A DNA stretch of 64,000 nt from Tribonema minus. Taxonomy: Eukaryota > Sar > Xanthophyceae > Tribonematales > Tribonemataceae. The notes beneath the pieces were generated by a model that had not been told where the DNA came from, made no database searches, and saw only the letters and a program-made list of their open reading frames with translations. The DNA lies in NCBI GenBank assembly GCA_017506865.1, contig JAFCMP010000139.1:62001-126000 (forward strand), read 5' to 3'. Below are positions 25,201-33,601 of this stretch, piece by piece. A program made the translations under genes and the position numbers. The number at the start of each line of letters is the position of its first letter. Within the stretch, counting starts at the first letter, position 1.

Positions 25201-28200
25201 TGCAGCCCATGCTGTGAGTAATTTTGCAGGGACGCAATCGGTAAACAGCCCACGCATGGCAAACAGCCCGGGTGTTTTGCCAGGCGCAGCTTGCCAGCAC
25301 GCATATGTGCCAGCTTAAGCCCCCCCCTCTGGTCAACGCCCCCTGCGCAGTAAACGACCCCTTGGTTTATGGCACCTGAGCCCTCTGCCAGCCAAGACCC
25401 GGCGGTCGTTTATCCGGTACTTTACAGTAGTACAGCCATTGCCACAGTGTGTTGGGCACATTACCTTCATCTCCTTTCTGCGGCCATCATGAGCAATCAA
25501 TTCGGACAACTGAGTGTGCGCCCAGATTCTGATGCACACTAGCGCCATGTGTGGGCATGTCAAGACTTGCTGCATATGCTGTCTCATAGGCAGCAGCCTT
25601 TGATGGCTGACAAGCTCATGGCAACATTTACGGTAGCCAGAGCCTAAGTAGCGCCCAAGTGACTGCCAGTGCTGAACGTGAAGTCATGGCGGAGCCTACT
25701 GCAGTGGCATCATGCAGCACTTCAGCAACAGCTCTTCAAGTGTGCGCAGACAACAGGCAGGCAAAGTGGTACCTTCAATCCATACCATGGTGAACTGACT
25801 CAATCGGACCTGCCTATCGGCTGGTTGTTTCATTTCCATTTTACAGCCTACCAGCACGCCCACAGCCAACCCAACTGCGAAGCCTACTGCCGTGCCCACG
25901 GCAGATCCAACCTCTACGCCTACCGCTACGGTAAGCCTTCAAGTTGTCGGACCCTATAAAGTTTCAGCAGCTGCTCATGCTGTTGGAAAGGCCCGTTAGC
26001 AGCAGCGCCTGCATGCATACCGAAGCCAAACATTTAATGTTTTATGATAGATTGATGATTACATGATAGAAGTATATAAATGGCATTGAACTACAGTAAG
26101 TAAGCAACTACGTAAAAGCGTACATACCATTTGGTCTGGGGCTGTCAGTGAGCATGAGTACGCAGGGTAGCGGTGGTCACAACCTGAATCAGAGTCCTCA
26201 CACGTTGTGGAACACCAAGTCATCTGAGTCAGCTGAGCTCACTTCTGATTGGATTGCAAAAGCAATCACGCTATGATCATAAGGCTGGTACATCTGGTGG
26301 TGGTTTACAAGTAAAGTAGAGTTCGATAGAACAGCCACTGTGGTGCTGGGCACTGTGACATCATGTAGTACGCCATTCCGGGGCCATGCAGAGCAGTCAG
26401 TATGAGCCGAATTGGATTTGACGCCATGCGTCATATGTCAAGTACATAGGATTTTGCTGTGTCATAGTGATCAGCCGTTTATGCCAGTGGCTAACAAGTG
26501 ATTATTAGTATTAATAAGCCCATGGCCACATTTACGGCAGTCAAAGTCGCAGGCTGAGTCCGATTGACTGCCTGAACCCGAAGTCATGGTGGAGCCCCTG
26601 ACAGCAATCAGCCTTGCGCAACAGCTCTGACAGCATTCAGCACTTCAGCAGCAGCTCTGCAATCATGCGTAGCACAACTGTTACAGGCCGGCAACCGTAC
26701 CTATAATCCACAAGATGATGCTGAACTGACCTGCGCATCGGTTGGTCAATCACATTTTTATTTCACAGCCTACCAGCACACCCACAGCCAACCCAACTGC
26801 GAAGCCTACTGCCGTGCCCACGGCGGATCCCACCTCTGAGCCTACTGCCACGGTAGGTTGTCTCGTCGGACTCAGAGCCTTTGAGAAGCCTCTTGACAAA
26901 CTGAATCGACTGTTGAAAAGGCCTGGTGGCAGCGGTGCCCACATGCTGGCTCAGGCTGATTCAGAAGACAAATGTATGGTCTGTACATATTTGACGTAAA
27001 TGATAAATTGATCTTTGGAATGTTTGCAGCACTTTTACAAACGTACTGCTATATCCAGTATCGCTAGCATAAAGTGGCGTGCATGCAATTTGTTCTGGGG
27101 CTTGAGTAGTACGCAGCCTGAAGGCTAGCGGTGATGGCAAGGCTTAACGAGTCCTCACATGATGCTGTGGACTTCCAATGTCCTCTGAGTCCGCTGAGTT
27201 CACTCTTGAACCAGTTGCGAAAGCAATCGCACTGAGAGTTCAAATTGTGCATCTGCCAGTGGTGATATCAGGTACGACATAGTACAGCATTATAGCAGAC
27301 TCTCAGACTCTGAGGTCAGCAGTACGGCCACTCTGGTACTTGCACATTTTGTAATCCTCCTTTCTGCGGCCATGAAGAGCAGTCAACTGGGTGTGCGCTC
27401 AGGTGTTAGTGCACATTAGCGCCATGCGTCGCTTGTCCAGACCTGGTGCTTTTGCTGCTTCACAGTTAGCAGCTTTGTCTGGCTGACAAGCCCATGGCAG
27501 CATTTACGGTAGCCAGAGCCTAGCGCCCAACTGACTGCCCGAACCTGAAGTCATTGCGGAGCCTACTGGCATCATGCAGCACTTCAGCAACGGCTCTGCA
27601 AGCATGTGCAGACAAGGGGCAGGCAAAGTCGTGCTTTCAATCTACAACATGATGAACTGACTCAGGCAGACCTGCCTATTGTCTGATCATTTCCATTTCA
27701 CAGCCTACCAGCACGCCCACAGCCAACCCAAGTGCGAAGCCAACTGCCGTGCCCACAGCAGATCCAACCTCTACGCCTACCGCTACGGTAAGTCTTCAAG
27801 TTGTGGACCCCTTCAAAATTTGGTACAGCTGTTGAAAAGACCTGGTGGCAGCAGCGCTCACATGCTTACTGAAGACAAACCCATGTCTTTTTATGATGAA
27901 TTGACCGTTAAATGTTTGCAGCATGCTTTGTCAATGGTACTACCGGGTATTGTACTGCTGTAACTTAGAAATACATGCATAAACTGGCGTGCGTGCGATT
28001 TGGTCTGGGCTCGGCTTGAGTTCGCAGTGCTACCAGCGATGGTGGCAATCGGACTCGGAGTCCCCACATGCTGTGGAACATCAAGTCCTCTGGGTGAGCT
28101 GAGCCAACTTCTGAACCGATCGCAACAGCAATCACGCTATGATCTGAAGGCTGGCACATCTGGTGGTGGTTTACAAGTAAAGCAGAGGCCGGTAGAACAG

Positions 28201-31200
28201 CCACTGCAGTGTTGGACACTCTGACATCATGTAATTCGCCTTTTTCCGGGCCATGAACAGCAGTCAGTATGGACCAATTTGGCGCCATGCATTGCATGTC
28301 AAGTGCATTACATTTTGCTCTCTTAAAGTTAGCAGCCGTTCATGCAAGTGGCTGACGATTTGCTCAAGCCCAATGGCATGGCAACATTTACTGTACTATA
28401 AGTAGCCAGAGCCTTAGGCTAGCGCTCAACTGACTGCCTGAACCCGAAGTAACGGCAGAGCCCACTGACATCATTCAGCACTTCAGCAACCTCTGCAAGT
28501 GTGGGCAACACAACAGGCCAGCAACCGTACCGTCAATCCACATCATGATGGTGAACTGACCTGCCTATTGGTTGGTCAATCACATTTTCATTTTACAGCC
28601 TACCAGCACGCCCACAGCAAACCCAACTGCGAAGCCTACCGCCGTGCCCACGGCGGATCCAACATCTACGCCTACTGCCAAGGTACGTCTTGTCGGACCC
28701 TTTGTGCAGCTGCTTATACTATTGAAAAAACCTGGTGGCAGCAGCGCTCAGATGCTTACTGACACTGTGGCAACTGTGTATTCTTTGCATAATATATTTT
28801 CAATGAAAATGTTGCAGCATGTTGGTAGTACTACAGAATATTATGATTCCACCTACTAGCATACACTTGCTTGCGTGCGATTTGGTTCGGGGCTTGAGTC
28901 TACAGGCTAGCGCTGTGGCAAGTCACTCAGAGTCCTCACATGTCGTGGAGTGTCAAGTCCGCTGAGTCAGCTGAGCCCACTCGAGAAACAATTGCAAAAG
29001 CATTCACACTAACATCTGAAGACTTATAAACAAATACATCTGGTGGTGATCTAAAATTATAGTGGAGGTCGGTAGTACAGCCACTGTGGTGTTGGGCACA
29101 CCATGTAATCCGCATCTGCTGGCCTATCACGAATGACGAGCAGACATTGCTGACCAACTTAGCGCCATATGCATCTGCTGTGCCATAGTCAGCAGCCATT
29201 CATGGTGCTGCATCACCAGACCCTCAAATCTGAACTGGCTTTCTTCCACCCAGCCTGACAGCTGCAACGGTGCGCAGTGCAGATCGCCCGACCGACGTGC
29301 TCGACCCTAAGTTGTGGCAGAGCCCATCATGCAACAGCTCAGCACCAGCGCAGTGAACACGCGTATGATGACTTGTGGCAACAAAGATGGTCCTTCAAGC
29401 TTCAAAGCAATAAACTGACCTGCCTAACGACTTGCCACTTCACGTGTTTGCGTTGCAGCCCACCTTCACGCCCACAGCTCAACCTACTGCAAAGCCCACT
29501 GCCATCCCCACTGCAAAACCCACTGCTGTGCCCACCGCGAAGGCAAGTTTATTTTTGTTCTGTTGTTGTTGATGGTTAGTTTGGTTGTCTTGTGGAACAC
29601 TGCTAACTGCCGCACGTAGTATTCTTAAATGTTGTGGAAGCCTGTTGGCAGGAGTGCCCATGTACATGCTTATTGATGACTGTGTTGTGCGATTTCAGAT
29701 TGGTCTTGGACAGGAACAAGCTAACTGTGGCAGGGGATGACCCAGAGTCCCCAAATGCTGTGAAGAGTGTTGTTGTGTATTAATTGCAGTGCAGGCGTTG
29801 TTTTGTAAGCTAGTACGAAGGCCTGGTGGCAGCAGCGCTCACATGCTTACTGAAGCCACTGTGGCAAATGTATATACCTCAAGTATATGTTTTATGATAA
29901 ATTGATCATTAACATTTTTGCAGCAGTTTAGTACTACTACGAGGTATTGTAATACTACCTACTCAGTAGGCTATCATAAACTGCTGTGCATGCGATGTGG
30001 TTTGGGGCTTGATTCCGCAGGGCTAGCGGTGGTGGCAAGTCACTCAGCTCCTCACAATGTCAGTTGTGGAGTGTCAAGTCCTCTGAGTTAGCTGAGCCCA
30101 CTCTTGAAACAATCGCGGAAGCACTCACTCTATGAACTGAACATCTGGTGGTTTTAAGTATACATAGTTGAGGTTGGTAGTGCAGCCACTGCGGTGTTGG
30201 GCACACCATGTAATTCGCCTTTGCGGGGCCCATCATGATGAAGCGCAGTTAATATGGACCAACTTACCGCCATGTGCATCTGTTGTTTCATAGACAGCAG
30301 CCATTCATGGTGCTGCATCACCAGAACTTCAATTCTGAAACTGCCTTTCGTCCACCCAGTTTGGCAGCTGCATCAGCGGTGCACAGTGCAGACCGCCCGG
30401 CCGACTTGCTCGACTTTGACTTTGTTTCAGAGCTCATCATGCAGCAGCTCAGCAATAGCTCAGCAAACACGCGTATAATGTTTGAGCAACAATAATGGTC
30501 CTTCGAGCATTGATGCAATAAACTAACCTGCCTAACGATTGGCCACTTCATGTGTTTGCGTTGCAGCCCACCTTCACGCCCACAGCTCAACCTACTACAA
30601 AGCCCACTGCCACCCCCACGGCAAAGCCCACTGCTGTGCCCACCGCAAAGGTAAGTTTTTCCTTGGTGTCAGTCGGTCATCTTGTGGGACACTGCCAATA
30701 GCCGCACATGGTAATAATTTAGATGTTGCAACGGCCTATTGGCAGGAGTGCCTACTAGTGTGTGCATGTTTATTGGTGCCTGTGTTGTGAAACTCAATTT
30801 GGTCTTGAGCAAGAACAAGAGGCTAACTTTGGCAGGGGATAGAGTCCTCAAATGCTGTGAAGTGTGTTGTTATGTAAGAATTGCAGTGCAGGCATTGTTG
30901 AGCAAGTCAGTAGGATTGTGAGGGTTCTGTAAGATCATTACCTTTGCTGACATGTTTGCAAGAGAGGTCCAATACCTGATGCGAAGCTGCAGGGCTGCCC
31001 CTAGCTGAGCCTGGCGTTGCCAAAAGACCGCTCAAAGTACACAACACAAAATTGCCGTAGGCAAAACGGTATGAATACGTGTGATAGCCCGACAAATCTC
31101 ATTGGGGTCAGCATTTTCTCTCTGGGCCAGTGCAACACTCCTGCAAGTGCAGTCATTGGAGCTGCAACTTGCACACCCCTATATGAACACCATAGATGCC

Positions 31201-31695
31201 TGAATTGATGCCCCTCCCGCTTGCATTTCCCTATGCGTGCCACAGCGGACTCAATGTAAGCAATGAAGCCTGTGAGTATGCATTGAAAGTTAGAATTGTT
31301 GCTGTGCGGCAGCAAGAGTATCTGGTTACATGAAAATGGACAGTCCCTAACAATGGGTACCAGACTGTGGTGCTGATGCTTCCAGCATGCACTTTGCAGT
31401 TGTCAGCTTCATGGTCTACCTCGCTCGACTTCAAGGCGCAACGCACTGCGCTTTGGACGCTGAACTACTGCTTGTCCCTGTTGCTGTGCTGCAGCCTACT
31501 GGGCTTGATTATGCCTGCGTGGTAGCGGCAGGTGGTAGATGCTCAACCAACTGCGGAAGGTCTACTTGCCTGGGCACCTCTCAATGCCCTGCTGGCACGC
31601 AGTGCAACGCTACGGGTGTCGGGACTCCGGAGAGAGATGCCTGCATCGCCGCAAATGGAGGACAGGAGAGGTATAGGTGCTGCGTGTGCCATTAG
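4219..31695 (+). CDS. Secreted PT-repeat surface protein built from tandemly amplified exons
   Basis: A gene of about 27 kb, reconstructed from exons that are nearly all phase 0. Exon 1 (4219-4284) encodes a signal peptide. Cys-containing exons follow at 5619-5819, 6286-6384 and 6752-6925. PT/TRK exons at 6752-6925 and 7330-7395 lead into 17 exons of exactly 84 nt (8890-30650). The last exon (31495-31695) is Cys-rich and ends in TAG. Spliced, the array alone would give 476 residues of PT-x-PTA repeat. This resembles the extended, probably O-glycosylated stalks of algal wall or surface proteins, with Cys-rich modules at both ends. No enzymatic domain is recognised. More exons are likely between 4285 and 5618 (for example 4579-4641) and between 6385 and 6751. 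One retroelement and one TIR element sit in introns on or across the array. That all exons belong to one transcript is inferred from phase, orientation and the absence of an internal stop exon or new signal peptide. Confidence 0.62.
5619..5819 (+). CDS. Cys-rich exon of PT-repeat gene
   Basis: The exon runs from the 'cactgcag' acceptor to a gtgagt donor and is 201 nt, phase 0 at both ends. It encodes a short charged helix-like start (QELQLLQAKRKLLD), a cluster of six cysteines (TCPLGSACSYNCEDHCKIAC, plus one further Cys) and a basic tail ending LAAAQTFR. The Cys spacing suggests a small disulfide-bonded extracellular module. No family is recognised. Confidence 0.55.
6286..6384 (+). CDS. Short exon of PT-repeat gene
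   Basis: It lies between the 'tgacctcag' acceptor and a gtcttt donor. It is 99 nt, phase 0 at both ends, reading NCSAHQRHRRYACKSRTLAQ and then a Pro/Ala/Gly-rich end. Two Cys are present. An alternative acceptor 7 bases downstream would change the frame, so the reading is tentative. Confidence 0.4.
6752..6925 (+). CDS. Exon linking Cys-rich part to PT repeats
   Basis: The exon lies between 'cctgacgcag' and a gtacat donor and is 174 nt, phase 0. It starts TCSTPQPSASRALGDEGD, carries a tight CCYC cluster, then switches to APTPAPTRKPTTRKPTTRK. It is the transition from Cys-rich sequence to PT repeat, with Arg/Lys-rich repeats unlike the PTA type of the main array. Confidence 0.6.
7330..7395 (+). 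CDS. PT/TRK repeat exon
   Basis: 66 nt, phase 0, between 'accgtacag' and a gtgcgc donor. It reads PTTQKPTREPTSNPTSKPTT and then RK. It is a diverged relative of the main array exons. A possible degenerate third member ends at about 7557 (TSTKRRTTLK before another gtgcgc), but its acceptor is poor. Confidence 0.6.
9493..9870 (+). repeat. Interspersed repeat R2, copy 1 (in array intron)
   Basis: Shares with 15062-15380 an extra block absent from ordinary units. It starts with cctaggtggagc, contains 'atgccttttgtgctata' and a gggcttgcac tract, and ends in an acacctgg / gcgcacat motif. Start and end are imperfect inverted matches (cctaggtgg versus ccacctggg), which suggests a miniature inverted-repeat element. 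The two units that carry it are also unusually long. Confidence 0.4.
10028..10147 (+). repeat. Array unit that has lost its PT exon
   Basis: This stretch matches the conserved block that normally precedes each 84-nt exon (the catgcagcacttc and gcgtgcgcaac region). Instead of an acceptor and exon it runs directly into sequence typical of the far downstream intron (cagctcacaca). It explains part of the 1.86-kb spacing between the first and second array exons as an internal deletion. Confidence 0.4.
11421..11534 (+). repeat. 57-bp tandem duplication in array intron
   Basis: Two adjacent copies, starting at 11421 and 11478, both begin ttgtcaacgactttcatttg. The copies are essentially identical, so the duplication is recent. 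No coding role. Confidence 0.75.
15062..15380 (+). repeat. Interspersed repeat R2, copy 2
   Basis: Matches 9493-9870: ccctaggtggagc at the left, a shared gcttgcacac tract in the middle, and gaccacctgggcgcac at the right. The right end also matches the 33532-33601 hairpin. Probably a non-autonomous element; ends approximate. Confidence 0.4.
15416..15485 (+). repeat. 35-bp tandem duplication in array intron
   Basis: 'ccggaccacagccagtgtgg' followed by accaactcagt occurs at 15416 and again at 15451. A single copy of the same segment lies in the paralogous unit near 12959. The extra copy is therefore local and recent. Confidence 0.75.
19501..19512 (+). repeat. Target site duplication, left copy
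   Basis: gcagagtagtac, identical to 22393-22404. The two copies bracket the retroelement. Flanking bases differ on both sides, so the duplication is exactly 12 bp. Confidence 0.8.
19513..22392 (-). mobile_element. 5'-truncated non-LTR retroelement with restriction-like endonuclease
   Basis: A 2.88-kb insertion within an intron of the PT-exon array, antisense to the host gene. It is bounded by a perfect 12-bp target duplication (19501-19512 and 22393-22404). The paralogous unit near 17303-17340 shows the uninterrupted site, so both edges are supported. The element encodes one long ORF with reverse transcriptase followed by a zinc-finger and endonuclease-like C-terminus. Its 5' end is missing: the reading frame enters from host sequence without a start codon. 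This is the usual result of incomplete target-primed reverse transcription. The 3' untranslated part is short (about 78 bp) and ends without an obvious poly(A). The ORF has no internal stop or frameshift, so the insertion is recent. Confidence 0.85.
19591..22392 (-). pseudogene. Reverse transcriptase / RLE polyprotein, N-terminally truncated
   Basis: About 930 codons open to TAG, beginning mid-RT at VWRRLLGS. RT motifs in order: SQFGVGYRSG; motif A LDCENAFNSVDR; motif B GCQQGDPLGPL; motif C FLDD in place of the common YADD; then LRVRPDKS. After a Pro/Ala-rich linker come a CCHC-type cluster (C-x3-C-x8-H-x3-C, about 20190-20265), an R-x-H-N (RGHN) motif and a RADTVID...LDTSV segment. That order (zinc finger, RHN, acidic residues) matches the restriction-like endonuclease of early-branching non-LTR elements such as the R2, CRE and NeSL groups. 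The clade is not assigned. The N-terminal DNA-binding part and start codon are absent, so this copy should not mobilise itself. Confidence 0.8.
22393..22404 (+). repeat. Target site duplication, right copy
   Basis: gcagagtagtac, matching 19501-19512. Host unit sequence resumes immediately afterwards (tagtacagcac... as in the paralogous unit at 17330). Confidence 0.8.
22938..23068 (+). repeat. Dispersed repeat family R1, copy 2
   Basis: Plus-strand copy of the repeat at 282-412 (-) and 58826-58953 (+). It contains 'gcagcagcggcgaccacggt' and 'aaggcacttgcgg', then a gtcacctagag tail and cttttgattca. It lies in the array intron just upstream of the exon at 23124. Confidence 0.5.
23074..24142 (+). 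repeat. Higher-order duplication of two array units, copy 1
   Basis: This segment, with the exons at 23124 and 24059, is nearly identical to 26719-27787 (exons at 26769 and 27704). The offset is a constant 3645 bp and both exon pairs are 935 bp apart, so no net indel has accumulated. I count about a dozen substitutions by eye. Similarity stops just after the second exon. This is a recent segmental duplication or conversion inside the array. Confidence 0.8.
24632..25424. mobile_element. TIR-bearing, hairpin-rich miniature element
   Basis: A 793-bp insertion in the intron between the exons at 24059 and 25847, whose spacing (1788 bp) is about 800 bp more than its neighbours. The ends are inverted repeats: left taaagtaccgggtaaac, right (reverse complement) taaagtaccggataaac, with about 20 of 24 bases matching. 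The interior holds several separate palindromes built on gtaaac / gacccggg / gtttgcc motifs, for example near 24680-24705, 24730-24770 and 25250-25285. No transposase ORF. The target duplication is unclear (at most 2 bp, CA). Likely a non-autonomous DNA transposon. Confidence 0.6.
26719..27787 (+). repeat. Higher-order duplication of two array units, copy 2
   Basis: Second copy of 23074-24142. Downstream of the exon at 27704 the intron instead resembles that following the exon at 25847 (cttcaagttgt), so the unit is a chimera of two parental units. That points to unequal crossing over or conversion. Confidence 0.8.
31495..31695 (+). CDS. Terminal Cys-rich exon of PT-repeat gene
   Basis: Begins right after 'gtgctgcag' with PTGLDYAC, continuing the PT phase, and ends in TAG at 31693-31695; 66 residues. 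Ten cysteines are spread over CSTNCGRSTCLGTSQCPAG, then QCNATG, DACIAANG and a terminal RCCVCH. The disulfide-rich, small-residue composition suggests an extracellular knot-like or carbohydrate-binding module; no family is recognised. No GPI-type hydrophobic tail is present, so the product is probably secreted or wall-bound rather than lipid-anchored. Confidence 0.7.
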   Translation, partial: PTGLDYACVVAAGGRCSTNCGRSTCLGTSQCPAGTQCNATGVGTPERDACIAANGGQERYRCCVCH

Positions 31696-32073
31696 ATGCT
31701 GTGTCCAAGTAGCTTGAGACCAGACTTCATTACTGTCCGTTTGATATTATTTGTGCAGCTTTACTGTTGGGAATCCCAGCAGCAGGTTACATTCTGCTGG
31801 TGACCACCACGCAAGTTTTCATACCACTCAACAACTTGAGTGTGCTTTTCATGAGCGCCAACATTTTCCTGCTAGCTGTTGAGTTGCTAGTGCGTTTTTG
31901 ACACTTCTTTCTGTACTGGTTGGTACTGTTGCATAAACATCACTGGTTTTTACCTTCTGCATAACTGCACCCACACGCCCTGTGCTGCTTTTGCCTTCTT
32001 GCTTGAACCAGCTTGTGTCAAACCTCTGTCATTGTTCATGTTGCCGCTGCCATGTGGACAATGATAAATATGT

Positions 32074-32135
32074 GTGCGCCGATTGCTCTTTGAGCCTTCA
32101 GACCGTGCGCCGATTGCTCTTTGAGCCTTGAGACT
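32074..32135 (+). repeat. 31-bp tandem duplication
   Basis: 'gtgcgccgattgctctttga' followed by gcctt occurs at 32074 and 32105. Confidence 0.8.
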
Positions 32136-33006
32136 GCTCCTGCAAAAAGTGACCTTGCCACAGCTGGGTACTTTAAATAATTATTGCCACTCTACTCATG
32201 AACCACTTCATGAATGCTGCTGCCAAGCCAGCTCAAATGCTGTGTGAATGTTGTGCATTATCCTTTTACTAGGTGCGTAAGCTCTGTTTGCAACAGTACC
32301 CTATATAGGAGCACACTGCGCATCACTCTGCCACTGCTCAATATGCACTTGAAGTACACAATATACGGCAGCATGACATAGGTGGAGGGTAGCCAGCAGA
32401 GGCGCGTGGGATGCCAACTGCTTGGTCCAACATCGCCGCAGCGAGCGACGGCGTGCACACTGCGGTGACGATTCAGACGACGCAGCGGCCGTACAACATG
32501 CATGCTCATGAACGCTCCACTTCCCCTGCCAGCCGCCCGTGGGCTCAAACTTGAGCGAGGCAGGCAGTGATTCCCACGATTCGATGCCGGCAGGGGCCGC
32601 GTATGCACAAAGGGCCGATGGCAGGCATTTCAGAGGAACATTACGTTGCCCGTGTCAAACTGTTGTGAAATTCGCAGTATGCTCGTTTTCTGCGCAGAGT
32701 AGGTTTTAAGTACAAACATGACTGCCACGTTTACGGCAGCACTGCTCAGCAGCGGCGATAGCTCTGCCATTTAAAAAAAAAGAGATTACAACGTTAAGCA
32801 GCATCACGGCGGCGGTTGAGGAGCCGTGCAGGCGCCCCCCCGACCCCCCCCCCCCCCCCCTCTGTGCAGCCAACTGCAAGCTGTAGATGTTTTAACTGTG
32901 CCCTTGAGGCCTGGCGTACGAGCCAGCTTGCGAGGTCTCAGGCGTCCATGTGAAGTCCCTCCTCTGTAATCATGTGTGGACGTGTTGTGCAGTAATGTTT
33001 TTATCT

Positions 33007-33160
33007 GGGCATGCACACAGGTCAGAAGGTCTTTGGTCTCCCAATGCAGCACCCGTTTGCTCTGAGCAGCAGTGTTCTTTTCCGGGTATGCGCACGGGGG
33101 TCGGAAGGTCTTTGGTCTCCCGTGCAGCGCCCGTTTGGGCTCTGTGGTAGACAGTCTGAA
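33007..33160 (+). repeat. 77-bp tandem duplication
   Basis: The segments starting at 33007 and 33084 share a gggyatgcrcac start, 'ggtctttggtctccc' and 'gcagcrcccgttt'. The copies differ at several positions, so it is older than the other local duplications. Confidence 0.7.
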
Positions 33161-33531
33161 GTTGGCGTTTTGTAGACATGCCTACCTGCCACTGATTTGA
33201 TGTTCCTTCTCAGAGAATGCCACATGTGTCGATCCTTATCTGGCAGTGGCCGAGGTGTCAATCTGGTGATTGTTGTTTGTGCGACTTGGTGCTGTGGTTC
33301 TGTGATGCATTGCCTACTACCTTGAAGTGTCCACTGCATGAGAATGCCATGGCGTTGTCGTACGTGCAGCAGGTGACACTGCAGTGATTTGATGCCACAC
33401 CAGAGAGCCTCGTTGGTTGCAAACAATCACCATGGTCCTGATAACTGCAACTGTGCATGGGTGCCTTACACCAGGTGCTGTCATTGTGCGTCAGGCAATG
33501 ATGCGCACATGTCCAATGCGACGATTCTGGG

Positions 33532-33601
33532 TGTGCGCCCAGGTGGTCAATGCAATTGTCGTACAGGTCGAAATGCATTGCATTGACCACCTGGGCGCAC
33601 A
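33532..33601. repeat. Perfect 25-bp inverted repeat, 20-nt loop
   Basis: Left arm 33532-33556 begins tgtgcgcccaggtggtc; right arm 33577-33601 is its exact reverse complement (gaccacctgggcgcaca). The loop tgtcgtacaggtcgaaatgc also occurs inside repeat R2 at about 15330. It could be a solo pair of termini of that element, or a cruciform-forming site. Confidence 0.85.

Larger units (their letters stand above)
8640..30650 (+). repeat. Tandem array of exon-intron units, 17 PT exons of 84 nt
   Basis: Each unit has a conserved intron ending in (t)ttacag or ttcacag, an 84-nt phase-0 exon, and a gtaagt-type donor. Exons: 8890-8973, 10750-10833, 12111-12194, 13273-13356, 14219-14302, 15771-15854, 16708-16791, 17847-17930, 18826-18909, 23124-23207, 24059-24142, 25847-25930, 26769-26852, 27704-27787, 28599-28682, 29459-29542, 30567-30650. 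The typical product is PTSTPTANPTAKPTAVPTAD followed by PTSKPTAT. Variation is concentrated at a few positions (residue 16, residue 20, the final residue). The last two exons form their own subtype (PTFTPTAQ start), and 29459-29542 uses a GC donor. Intron sequence is recognisably homologous from unit to unit, so the amplification copied genomic units, not just coding repeats. Unit spacing is mostly 0.86-1.4 kb; the longer gaps hold insertions or an exon-less unit. Confidence 0.88.

Noticed and set aside
8640-30650. Regular spacing could suggest a CRISPR-like or satellite array
   Set aside because: The repeated unit is an 84-nt coding exon with splice sites and about 1 kb of homologous intron. 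There are no short unique spacers and no cas genes.
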